A DNA stretch of 64,000 bases. Origin: Leishmania mexicana MHOM/GT/2001/U1103 (taxonomy: Eukaryota; Euglenozoa; Kinetoplastea; Trypanosomatida; Trypanosomatidae). Made by a program: the position numbers and the translations under genes. A model generated the notes under the pieces. It saw nothing but the letters and a program-made list of their open reading frames with translations. It was not told the origin of the DNA and searched no databases. Positions 53,665 through 62,354 of this stretch are shown here, piece by piece (positions within the stretch are counted from its first letter, which is position 1; the number at the start of each line of letters is the position of its first letter). The DNA is taken from the NCBI RefSeq assembly GCF_000234665.1, contig NC_018334.1, positions 868,001 to 932,000 on the forward strand, given 5' to 3'.

Positions 53665-55412
53665 CGGTGTGCGCTGAGCTCGAGGCAGGAGCTGAAAGAG
53701 CCGAAGACTCGCGTGCCTGTGGCGCTGATGCCACGCCCCAGCGGGGTGGTGGTGGTGGTGGTGGTGATGCGGAAGCTGGCAGTGCACAGCTGCACAGCGG
53801 ACTGACGAAAAGAGGATTAGTTCGGTCGAGCTAGAAGGGGCGAGTGGTGCAGCGTGAGAGACAAGTATCGGAGCTGCCCCTTCCTGATCTCGATGTGCCA
53901 CCTGTCCGGCGTGTGAACGCTCGCCTCCCAACCTCCACTCAAGGAAGAGTGCGGGGGAAAGCAGGTTGCGGAGCTGCAAGTGCGCCGCCGACTCGGAATC
54001 AACACAGGGAAACGAAAAGCAACAGGAGGTCGAGCGGAAAGTGATGGCGATGATGTGAGCCCAAGTCCTCGTGTTCGCCTTACGTCTGTGCGTTTACGCG
54101 CTGCAGTGAATCCGGCAGGCGCCCGTTACCACGACGACGGTCTGAGATCGAAGACAACCGAAACACAAGCAAACAACAATAAAGCGCCCCCTCCCCTCCC
54201 CCAAAAGGCTACAGATTCAGACGGGCAGACGGAGAAGAGTCGGCGTGTGCGTGTGCGTGCCACACCTGTGCGCCCTCGATGCGTGTCTGCTTTCTGAGGC
54301 ACAACCCGCAGAGCACCCAGGAAAGGCGCGAAGACGGATACGGAGCACCGGAGATGAGAAACCGTATGTGCCGACGAAACACACAAACAAACACACAAAG
54401 AAGAAATCAAAATAGAAAATGTGTGGGTGGGTGGGTGGAAGGAGCCAGGGCAGGACACGGCGTTTTCACCTTTGGCATGCGCGTGTGGTTGTGCGTACAC
54501 GTATGAATTACATTGTATCGGTGTACATTAGTGTAGTTCGATGGCAGGGGGTGGGGGTGCGCATGGATGCCGCGTATGGACGTGGGATGGCACACCCGAT
54601 CGAGGTTGCACATATAGGAAGACACGACGAGGGCGAGGGCGAGAGAGTGGGAAGGGAGACAGCACACGCCTCAAAGCACGAGAGCGCGGGCTCGAGTAAA
54701 GAAGCACGAGGGTGGGGTGGGGTGGGGTGGGGGAGGACCCGATAAAGGTTGCTGCTTGACACGCAGAGCCCCCCCCCCCACCGTCGCGTGAGTTCACTGG
54801 GGACTACACAACAAACGAAACCAAGAGACCCCCTTTTCTGCGGATGATGCGACGCACGGGAGTCGCCGGACAGGTGGACAGCGCCGTGCGCGTCACATCG
54901 TTGGCGCCTCGTTTTAGTTAATTATTCCAGTGCCCGTTTCGCTTCCCCAGGCATCCTTACGAAGATGAACGCGTACGTACACACACAGACACAGACACAC
55001 AGGGAGCGAGGGAGGGGATCCGCAGACCGCATTACGCCGCTCACTGGGGCTTTGCGGACGTACACGAGAAGTTTCCTCTCGCTGTGGCGGTGGAGAGGGA
55101 CAGCCTCGACAAGAGCTGACAAGAGTCATGTGCTAGCCGTACTTCGTCGTACTCTTAAAGTCCGGCGGGCACCGCACATAACCAAGAACCACCGCGTGCA
55201 CGTGCTGACACAGACGCACACACGTATGTACACGGAAAGTCGTGCGCACAGAAAGCAGTTCGGTATCGTTTTGCTTCCAATCGAATGGCGAGGGGGAGTG
55301 GGGCGGTGGCTGAGACACGGATGAAGTGGGAGAGTGTGCAAGTGTGGGCTAGAGTGGGTGCGTCGCCTCCAACAAAACGTCAGTCGCGCGACTTTGCCGT
55401 GGCGTTCCTTCG
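53665..55412. other. Spacer, no gene seen
   Basis: A GGT repeat at about 53743-53768, followed by balanced sequence, GTGGGTGG runs at about 54420-54440 and a poly-C/A patch near 54769-54781. It holds the presumed 5' UTR of the RING-CH gene and 3' UTR of the dihydrouridine synthase. Confidence 0.5.
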
Positions 55413-57395
55413 TCAGAAGTCGATGCCCAGATCACCCCCTTCCTCCCACACATCGACGATTTCCTGCTTCGCCTTCGCCTTCTCCGCCTGCGCAGACTTG
55501 GGCTGCTCTCCATCCACTGAGCATCGGCGCTCCGCTTCCATGAGGGCCAGCAGGTGCGCTTCAATCGCGTCAACGCACTGCTTAAAGGCAGAGGCAGGCA
55601 CAGACGCCGCTGCGGAAGCCGTAGCGACAGCGGCGCTCTCCTCATCGTCCCCTTCCTCGTGCACAGCACCACTAGGTGCAGACGAATCATCGGCTCCCGG
55701 TGCTGCACCCAATCGCATCATGTCCATCACCTCAATGCTGTTCCCTTTCTCCGCTTTGATCTTCGCAGCGCTGGTCTTGAGCTGACCCAGCTCCTCACGA
55801 AAACTCGTGTGAAGCTCGTAGCTATGAAAGCACATCTTGAAGAGGTGCGCCTTTACGAAGCCGATGTCGACCGGGTAGTAGCGCACCCACTGCATGTATA
55901 CAAGCGCCGTGTGCAGCGCTGAGAGTCGCGTCGCCTTGTCGGCACCGTGGGTACGTCCCGGCATGACAGGCTGGGAGGGATTACTGAATAGCTTCGGGTC
56001 CCACAGCAGCGGCTCAGCGCACATATGGCCCTCGCACCGCGTCTCCTGCAGGTGGGCAATCACATCGTCGTAGGTGCGCACGTTGCCGTTCGAGATGACG
56101 GGAATGGTGCCGCCCAGCGCATCGCGCACACGGCGGATGAGCGCCATGTTCGCCAACCCAGTCTGCTGCCCCTTCATCTCGCGTGTGCGGCCATGAATGC
56201 AGAGCATTTGTGCTCCCGCGTCGCGAATCATGCGGGCGTAGAGGATTGTGAGAGCCTCATCGAATACCGCCTTCAGCGGCTCCCGTGAAGTGTCCGCAGT
56301 CGCACAGGCAGCGCCATTCTCTTCACACCCGGCGGAGCTGCAATCGGTGGCGCACTCGCGGTTGTCACCGGCAGCCTCCACGTGCCCAGGGTGGTCAAAC
56401 ACGCGTATTTTCACTGTCACCGGCACCTCCAATTCCACGTGGAGTGTGTGCACGATGGTGTGAATCAGCTCCCAGTCCTCCATGAGGAAGGAGCCGTAGT
56501 GGCCACGGCGGGCAATGCCCTGCGGACACCCAAGGTTGAGATCGACGGCATCGCACTGATACAGAAGGTGCGCCGGCGCTTTCTCGGAAGACGACAGACC
56601 ATTGACGCGTACGTGCACCGGGTACACAGGAGCCGCAGACGCACCGCCGTTGTCGCCTGTCTGCTCGGTTGCCGCTGCCTGCTCGCCGAGGACGGCAAAC
56701 CGGGCAGCCCTCAGGACGGTGTCCGCGTCGTTCCCGCAGAACTGCACGATGCACGGCCGGTCCACAAGCACGGTGTCGGCCACGGCATCCTCGCTATCAG
56801 CCCCTACACCTGCCCTCATACTACCGCCGCCACCGTGTTCGCCAGCTGCAACGGAGGGGCTCGCGAGCGCCGCCTCCATGGCTGCTTTAACTTCGTCCGG
56901 CAGACACACAGACAGAAAGTGTGATCGGTACGCGGCGCCATCTGCAAAGCTCTTTGCATGCAGCATCGGCGTGTAGGCCACGGTGGCACCGTACTGACGG
57001 CACAGCATGCGGAACGGAAGCTCGCTCTGGTCGACCATCGGACCGACAATGAACATGCGAGGGCCGCTGGTGGCGTTGAGATGCAGTGCCTCTGCCGCTG
57101 CCTCGTTGTCCGTCACTTCTTCGGCGACACGCAGCGGAGCTCCTCTAACCGCCGAGGAGCCCGTAACGGTGGCTTCCATGTTTGCGCGAGCCGCCGGTGA
57201 CTGCACCGCAGCGTACTTGCGCACCAGCACATCATTCCAAAAACCCCACGCACTGGATGGCTTCGTGCTGGGGTGGACATGCTTCACAGTGGCGTCACGG
57301 CGTCCATTGCAGTATGGACACGTGATGCTGCGGAAGGGTTTACCCTCTGCAATGAGCTGCCGATAAGCTTCCAGCTTTTTGGGGTTATAGGCCAT
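55413..57395 (-). CDS. tRNA-dihydrouridine synthase, Dus1 type
   Basis: A 660-residue flavoenzyme predicted to reduce uridine to dihydrouridine in tRNA; the match is best to eukaryotic Dus1 (D-loop positions 16/17). The FMN-binding TIM barrel is seen in order: GPMVDQSELPFR at 118-129, YTPMLHAKSF at 141-150, VQFCGND near 217-223, DLNLGCPQGIARRGHYGSFL with the catalytic Cys290, VPVTVKIRVF near 324-333, IHGRTREMKG at 400-409 and VISNGNVRTYDD at 433-444. The N-terminus has a possible zinc motif, CPYC (26-29) with His39/His41. Inserts at about 168-212, 237-258 and 335-378 make it longer than yeast Dus1. After the barrel comes a C-terminal extension with an acidic/Ala stretch. In the usual AEG-phosphate-binding region it reads CAEPLLWDPKLF. 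Confidence 0.92.
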   Translation of the reverse strand: MAYNPKKLEAYRQLIAEGKPFRSITCPYCNGRRDATVKHVHPSTKPSSAWGFWNDVLVRKYAAVQSPAARANMEATVTGSSAVRGAPLRVAEEVTDNEAAAEALHLNATSGPRMFIVGPMVDQSELPFRMLCRQYGATVAYTPMLHAKSFADGAAYRSHFLSVCLPDEVKAAMEAALASPSVAAGEHGGGGSMRAGVGADSEDAVADTVLVDRPCIVQFCGNDADTVLRAARFAVLGEQAAATEQTGDNGGASAAPVYPVHVRVNGLSSSEKAPAHLLYQCDAVDLNLGCPQGIARRGHYGSFLMEDWELIHTIVHTLHVELEVPVTVKIRVFDHPGHVEAAGDNRECATDCSSAGCEENGAACATADTSREPLKAVFDEALTILYARMIRDAGAQMLCIHGRTREMKGQQTGLANMALIRRVRDALGGTIPVISNGNVRTYDDVIAHLQETRCEGHMCAEPLLWDPKLFSNPSQPVMPGRTHGADKATRLSALHTALVYMQWVRYYPVDIGFVKAHLFKMCFHSYELHTSFREELGQLKTSAAKIKAEKGNSIEVMDMMRLGAAPGADDSSAPSGAVHEEGDDEESAAVATASAAASVPASAFKQCVDAIEAHLLALMEAERRCSVDGEQPKSAQAEKAKAKQEIVDVWEEGGDLGIDF

Positions 57396-57939
57396 TCTGG
57401 AGTAACGCAGCGATAACGGCGTCGACAGGCACGCGTTTGGTAGCGCGTACGGGGAAAGCTGGGATGCACAGCTTTCCTACACGGGAAGTGCGCTTTCTGC
57501 GTCTGTAGACCCGCTAAGATAGCAGGGGGAGCGCGGAGAGAGCAGACAGGGTAGTAGGCATCGAGGAAGTGTGGGGCAGAGCAGCGAGGCAGAACACGAA
57601 ATGCGGCTGTGATTGTAATGCTCCTTAGGCAGCTGTTGTGGGCGGGAGGGGAAGGGTGAGAGGCATGACATGTGCCATCCAGCTGCAGTGACGATGAAGT
57701 AGGGCAGAGAGGTAGAGGGGGGAGGAGGGGAAAGAGATGTGGGGAGGCCACACAATCGCGCGAAGACACGGAGAGGGACAGCAGAGAGAAGGGCCCCTCT
57801 GAAGCGAGCCACGACGCTTCGAGTAAGCTCCAGTTTAGTGCGCGCGCAGACCGAGATGGCAGTCATTTTGGAAGAGTACCTGGACGCGTTCATGGGGGCC
57901 GCCTCGGCGGCTTTTTTTCTGTGTCGGACCACACGGCCC
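57396..57939. other. Spacer upstream of the dihydrouridine synthase gene
   Basis: Holds the presumed 5' UTR and splice-acceptor region. Purine-rich on the plus strand at 57700-57800. No gene is seen. Confidence 0.5.
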
Positions 57940-58354
57940 AAACGACGGGTAGACACCCCAGCTTGTGGCATCCCAGGGTCTACTACGCCAGCTCTTTGGG
58001 GGGAGGGGCGGCCAAGCACCACCCCCTCTATCCCCTGCCAACACCGAGCTACTTCTGGTGGTGACATGACCCCTAGTGTCTACGACGCAGCGAGCGCAAG
58101 GCGATGTGCCGCTACTGATGCCGGCTGTCAGGTGCTGGATGGCGTGGTGCCGGAGTGACCTGTGGTGGTGAACACGCTTGCGCCATCCACATGATGGGCA
58201 GAGTGTCAATGTGGCTTGAGGGTATCCCACACACGCTCCTCACGCTGCCCACTGGTGCGGGGAGCCCGAGGCCACTCCGAGGGGGATGCACCAGGTGGCC
58301 ACTGGCACTAGTGGGAGCGGCTGTGAGGCGGGTGGGCAGCGCTTGAGGCAGGAA
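57940..58354 (+). mobile_element. SIDER-like degenerate retroposon, diverged copy
   Basis: Alignable with 26088-26435 but clearly diverged: GTGGCATCCCAGGGT, CTACTTCTGGTGGTGACATG, GTCTACGACGCAGCGAG, CTTGCGCCATCCACATGATGGGCA, and GTGAGGCGGGTGGGCAG occur in the same order. It carries extra sequence near 58230-58310. Non-coding. SIDER assignment by pattern. Confidence 0.5.
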
Positions 58355-58689
58355 TCGAAGAAATCATGGAAGGAAACAGAAAGCACGCAGATGGTGTAAC
58401 GTACGCGTCATCAGCGATGTAGAGAGAAGAAAAGGCATAGGAAGAAATAAAGCAACGTGAACAGGAGAAGAGCTCGCGAATTGCTGGGGAAGCGCGTGAA
58501 GTGACGGGGCCACAGCGCTATGGATCAGCCCGCAACCCCCCCTTGCCCACGCATCTGCCCTATCGTCCCCCTCACATCTCGGTTCCGCTCACACGCCCTC
58601 TCCGCTTGACATGCGTATAGACATCGTATATTCTTGGATTGAAAAGGGGAGGAGGGCGGAGGGCCAGAACGGGAGGGAGGGCAGGATGT
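58355..58689. other. End of a chromosomal contig
   Basis: No gene or repeat is seen. Genomic sequence ends at about 58689, where cloning-vector sequence begins. Confidence 0.5.
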
Positions 58690-58757
58690 CGTCGACGAAT
58701 TCTCTAGATATCGCTCAATACTGACCATTTAAATCATACCTGACCTCCATAGCAGAA

Positions 58758-58789
58758 AGTCAAAAGCCTCCGACCGGAGGCTTTTGACT
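58758..58789. terminator. tonB-type bidirectional terminator (vector)
   Basis: A perfect inverted repeat with AGTCAAAAGCCTCCG, a two-base centre (AC), and CGGAGGCTTTTGACT. It has A and T flanks, so it can terminate on both strands. It matches the E. coli tonB terminator used to insulate low-background cloning vectors. Confidence 0.9.
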
Positions 58790-58794
58790 TGATC

Positions 58795-58892
58795 GGCACG
58801 TAAGAGGTTCCAACTTTCACCATAATGAAATAAGATCACTACCGGGCGTATTTTTTGAGTTATCGAGATTTTCAGGAGCTAAGGAAGCTAAA
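58795..58892 (+). promoter_or_regulatory. cat-derived promoter/leader with ribosome binding site (vector)
   Basis: GGCACGTAAGAGGTTCCAAC, then TTTCACCATAATGAAATAAG, is the familiar upstream region of the chloramphenicol acetyltransferase gene, here placed in front of the kanamycin gene. TCAGGAGCTAAGGAAGCTAAA precedes the ATG at 58893 and holds the ribosome-binding sequence. Confidence 0.8.
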
Positions 58893-59286
58893 ATGAGCCA
58901 TATTCAACGGGAAACGTCTTGCTCGAGGCCGCGATTAAATTCCAACATGGATGCTGATTTATATGGGTATAAATGGGCTCGCGATAATGTCGGGCAATCA
59001 GGTGCGACAATCTATCGATTGTATGGGAAGCCCGATGCGCCAGAGTTGTTTCTGAAACATGGCAAAGGTAGCGTTGCCAATGATGTTACAGATGAGATGG
59101 TCAGGCTAAACTGGCTGACGGAATTTATGCCTCTTCCGACCATCAAGCATTTTATCCGTACTCCTGATGATGCATGGTTACTCACCACTGCGATCCCAGN
59201 GAAAACAGCATTCCAGGTATTAGAAGAATATCCTGATTCAGGTGAAAATATTGTTGATGCGCTGGCAGTGTTCCTGCGCCGGTTGC
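58893..59286 (+). CDS. aph(3')-Ia: Aminoglycoside 3'-phosphotransferase, N-terminal part (vector marker)
   Basis: The first 131 codons of the Tn903-type kanamycin/neomycin kinase, which phosphorylates the 3'-OH of aminoglycosides. It begins MSHIQRETSCSRPR and includes the nucleotide-binding N-lobe (YRLYGKPDAPELFLKHGKG with the ATP-contacting Lys) and the hinge (LLTTAIP). One ambiguous base (n at 59200) falls in the codon after AIP. The frame is cut by the 100-N gap, so the catalytic loop (HGD) and the metal-binding region are absent; the usual length is 271 residues. It is a bacterial vector marker with AT-richer codons than the neighbouring genes, and it does not indicate natural resistance. 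Confidence 0.95.
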
Positions 59287-59386
59287 NNNNNNNNNNNNNN
59301 NNNNNNNNNNNNNNNNNNNNNNNNNNNNNNNNNNNNNNNNNNNNNNNNNNNNNNNNNNNNNNNNNNNNNNNNNNNNNNNNNNNNNN
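59287..59386. other. Assembly gap (100 N) after vector sequence
   Basis: Exactly 100 N of unknown real size, joining a contig that ends in vector to the next chromosomal contig. True adjacency of the two sides is not proven by the sequence. Confidence 0.9.
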
Positions 59387-59617
59387 CGTCCGTAGTAAGA
59401 ATGACCGCCTCTACGAATGGGGAAGAGGACAGGGAGGCGGCACGGGAGGGGCACCGTGGTGCGCACCATCTTGCCTGTCACCATGCGTGTGACTAGCTCA
59501 CGTGTAGTGCGCTGATTACTGCCACCACGGACACACACACACACCCAACACACGTAGGTGCTTAAAGAGGCCGCGAGGGAGGACCGACTCCTCGATGTGG
59601 CAGAAGAAAATTTTATG
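59387..59617. other. Short chromosomal stretch after the gap
   Basis: No gene is seen. A CA tract lies at about 59529-59546. Confidence 0.5.
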
Positions 59618-60412
59618 TCGTCTTCACCGTTTCATGCTCCCTACCGACCGGCCAAACACGTATACACGCCTATAGACAATCACAACCCATCTACTTCTAT
59701 CGCACCACAGCTACATCCTGGCCGCGTAGGACGAGGCCCCGTCCTGCCCTTCCCCCGTCCCCTCCTCCGATGTGAGCCGCCCCACCGGCACCAGAGTGTG
59801 GCCCAGGTGCGCGCCGCACCAGCTCAGGGAGGCAGCTGGCCAGCCGCAGGCCAGGGCCCTCTGAGACCCTGCGCTCTGCTTGCATGCCATGCTTCGCGCT
59901 CAGTCACTTCAGGCCGCGGCATGCCGGAGCATGGTGTGCATGCGCATGGGCGTCAGAGGGGCTCGCTGGCGCAGGCTCGGGGTGCTCCCCTCACGCGTCC
60001 GGCATCTGCAGCCCCACCAGTCCATGCGGTCGGACGTAGATGCCGCGCGCTATGCAAGCATGCAGTGTGGGGCTGGTTGCTATGGATCGCGTCGCCCCGC
60101 GTGCGTTGAGTCGCTGACACGGTGCGTCGTGGGCGGGCACACACATGATCATGACCGTGCGTCTCTCCGGTAAAGCGCTGGCCCAGACGTCTCGGCCGGC
60201 ACCACGAGACCGCGGCCGTACCCGGGGGGGGGCGGGCTGCCGGCTCTTTGGCTCCCCCCTCCCCACCCACAGGGGTGTGGGCACCAGAGCCCGTCGTGCT
60301 ACACACTGAGGTGGCTGGCATCACGAGGCAGAGAGGGGACCACAAGACAACAGACCCAGAAGAGTGCACCCAACAGGCACCAAGGCAACGCCTATGAGCG
60401 CAAGGGATGGAG
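59618..60412 (+). mobile_element. SIDER-like repeat, member 3 of the S family (longest copy)
   Basis: 795 bp. The 5' part matches 42226-42390 and the 3' 655 bp match 47114-47768 with about two substitutions, so this copy unites the other two and defines the element. Same orientation as both. Contains no gene. SIDER-type by pattern. Confidence 0.6.
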
Positions 60413-60917
60413 GCGTCAAGCAGCAAACAGAGACGAACGGAGAGAGCGAGAGACATAGATGCATGCGCCGCATCGCATGCAATTGGGCTTTCGTATGCAA
60501 TCTCTTCCGCAGCTTGACCGCACTTTGCAGCCTTTCCCCGCACACATCCATGCATTCTGTGTTGGAGCACACGGGTGCACGCGCGCCGTCATGCCGACCG
60601 TGGTGATTTAGGCCTACACCCACGTATTAGAGAACTCTCCTGGGGGTCTTGGAGGTTCTTCTTCAACCTAGTCAGCACGACTTGTACAAGTCACAGCTGC
60701 AATATCGCCCAGTCTTTCGTGACAGGCAACGGTGACTGCGCAGCGTTGAGTACTGGCACGCGCCGGCGCGCCCCATCCGTGGCGCAGAGGGAGACGACGG
60801 CCGGAGACGTCGAGAGAGAGAGGCCTCTGGAGAGGTGACGATAGCATACCTCGTAGTTAGGCTCCAGCTATGCTGTGTGTTGTCCTTTGAACACCCACTT
60901 CTTTGCAGGACCCGTAG
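60413..60917. other. Spacer downstream of the fifth YG-motif gene
   Basis: No gene is seen. It contains the presumed 3' UTR of the gene at 60918-62354. Confidence 0.5.
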
Positions 60918-62354
60918 TCACTCATGGGAAATCGGCTCGTGGAGGCCCAAGGAGGTGTGCATCGGTTCTCCAGGAGCACTCACGGATGGGGCTGGTGCCT
61001 CTCTGTTGTTGTGGTGAGACCGAAACGCGGTGTCTAGGCTGGCCATGTTGTTATTGGTGGGTGTACTAAAGAAACCACTAAGTGCGGCGTTGTGCTCGAC
61101 ATCCTTCCACGTGCGCTTGTGGCGGCGTGGCTGCTGACGGTCGACGTGCTCGCCAGTGGGCACCCCGGATCCACCACGGCCGGCATATTCGACGTGCTCC
61201 GCCGGCGCTACGTGCGGCGAAGGTGCATCTGTCGTACCGTTCGAGTATGTAGACGGACCGAAGGACGCCGTGTCGCGCCCACTAGCGTGTGCAGTGAGCG
61301 CAGCCTGGTGAGGGGATGGGTGCTGATTGTCAACACTGAAACCCTCCAGATTGCCGTGTTCGACGTTCATGAGGAACGGGTACGACGCGCAGTCGGCACC
61401 GAGCACCTCCTCCAGCGGACGAGGTGCCGAGCTGGCCACGCTGGCCGAGCGGTTCGGATGCACATGATTGAAACTGCGACTGCCACCGGCCGTTCTGGTG
61501 CGGTGACGGGTGTCTCCACCAGTCGTGCTTCCCTCCACGTCATGCTGCGATGACGCAGAGACGTCCTTTGAGGAGGACGACAGCTCCGAGGAGGATACCA
61601 TCTGCGCATATGCCCACTGGTCCAACAGCTCCAGCTGCTGCTGCTCCTCGCGGCGACGCAGGCGCTGGCGCTGGCGGTGACGCAAGTGTGACTTGATAGT
61701 GGCGACTACGCCCTGGCTGGCGCGACTGTGCGCAGAGCCACGGCTGCTCCGCGAACCGTCGCTGTGCGAGCTGTGCCGGCTGTCGTTATCATCATATTCG
61801 TCTATGTGCACCGTGCAATCACCTGAGGGAGGTCGGAGGTAGGAGCTGCGCCCGTACGCGACAGTCGACGTCGTCCTCACCGTCGTCGCCACAGACGTTA
61901 GCGTCGTTCGACTGGTGTCAGAGGAGTCGCCGGCAAACTCGTCCTCGCTCACCGTGCCTTCTCTAGCGCCCTCGCGCACATTTGCCAGGCGTGCCTCGCG
62001 GGCAGCTTGGCGCTGACTGCGGCGCTCCTGACGGGCCTGACGGCGCTTGTACTTCTCCATTGCCTTCTCGCGCAGGATCTCTTGCTCCGGCGTCAGGCGT
62101 GGCGGCCGCGAGTTCAGCGGAATGCCCTTCCGCTGACTCTCTACCGCGGCCGCCTCGCCATTGGAGGACGAGTCCAGCCGCTCGGGGGTATCGCCCTCGC
62201 GCAGCCAGCGGCGGTTGCCGTTGGCCACACGGCCGTTTGACATCTTGAGGCAGCCGAAGTACATCAGGACAAACAAAGCGCAAACGATGCCGAAGCCTAA
62301 GGCGGCAGCGATGGCAACACAGAGGAGGGCTGTGGCTGTGGCAGAGAGATGCAT
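60918..62354 (-). CDS. Single-pass membrane protein, YGx[A/S]xY family member 5
   Basis: A 478-residue protein with ATG at 62354 (MHLSATATALL). Residues 8-36 are a long hydrophobic segment (LLCVAIAAALGFGIVCALFV...), followed by a Cys and a basic polar tail. A highly charged helical stretch at about 88-125 (LTPEQEILREKAMEKYKRRQ) could form a coiled coil. At about residue 167 it has YGRSSY followed by LRPP, a slightly shorter version of the motif in the four membrane genes at 2618-16170. The rest is Ser/Arg/His-rich and probably disordered. No catalytic motif is visible. Family membership is weaker than for the other four because the spacing after the second Tyr differs and the motif is mid-protein rather than near the C-terminus. 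Confidence 0.8.
   Translation of the reverse strand: MHLSATATALLCVAIAAALGFGIVCALFVLMYFGCLKMSNGRVANGNRRWLREGDTPERLDSSSNGEAAAVESQRKGIPLNSRPPRLTPEQEILREKAMEKYKRRQARQERRSQRQAAREARLANVREGAREGTVSEDEFAGDSSDTSRTTLTSVATTVRTTSTVAYGRSSYLRPPSGDCTVHIDEYDDNDSRHSSHSDGSRSSRGSAHSRASQGVVATIKSHLRHRQRQRLRRREEQQQLELLDQWAYAQMVSSSELSSSSKDVSASSQHDVEGSTTGGDTRHRTRTAGGSRSFNHVHPNRSASVASSAPRPLEEVLGADCASYPFLMNVEHGNLEGFSVDNQHPSPHQAALTAHASGRDTASFGPSTYSNGTTDAPSPHVAPAEHVEYAGRGGSGVPTGEHVDRQQPRRHKRTWKDVEHNAALSGFFSTPTNNNMASLDTAFRSHHNNREAPAPSVSAPGEPMHTSLGLHEPISHE

Larger units (their letters stand above)
58690..59286 (+). other. Cloning-vector contamination (pSMART-type arm)
   Basis: From GTCGACGAATTCTCTAGATA onward the sequence is a bacterial cloning-vector arm: polylinker sites (SalI, EcoRI, XbaI), a SwaI site in the right-hand sequencing-primer region (GACCATTTAAATCATACC), a bidirectional terminator, a cat-type leader and a kanamycin-resistance gene. 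I recognise the arrangement as the transcription-insulated pSMART series. It ends at the gap. AT content is higher than in its surroundings. It is an untrimmed clone end, not organism DNA. The first base is uncertain by a few nucleotides. Confidence 0.93.

Noticed and set aside
53665..53979. N-terminal extension of the RING-CH protein with poly-His
   Set aside because: The extension starts at a TTG and its His run is a translated GGT repeat; the first ATG (53664) leads into a signal peptide.
58893..59286. Natural or horizontally acquired aminoglycoside resistance
   Set aside because: It is embedded in engineered vector sequence (polylinker, insulating terminator, cat leader) next to an assembly gap.
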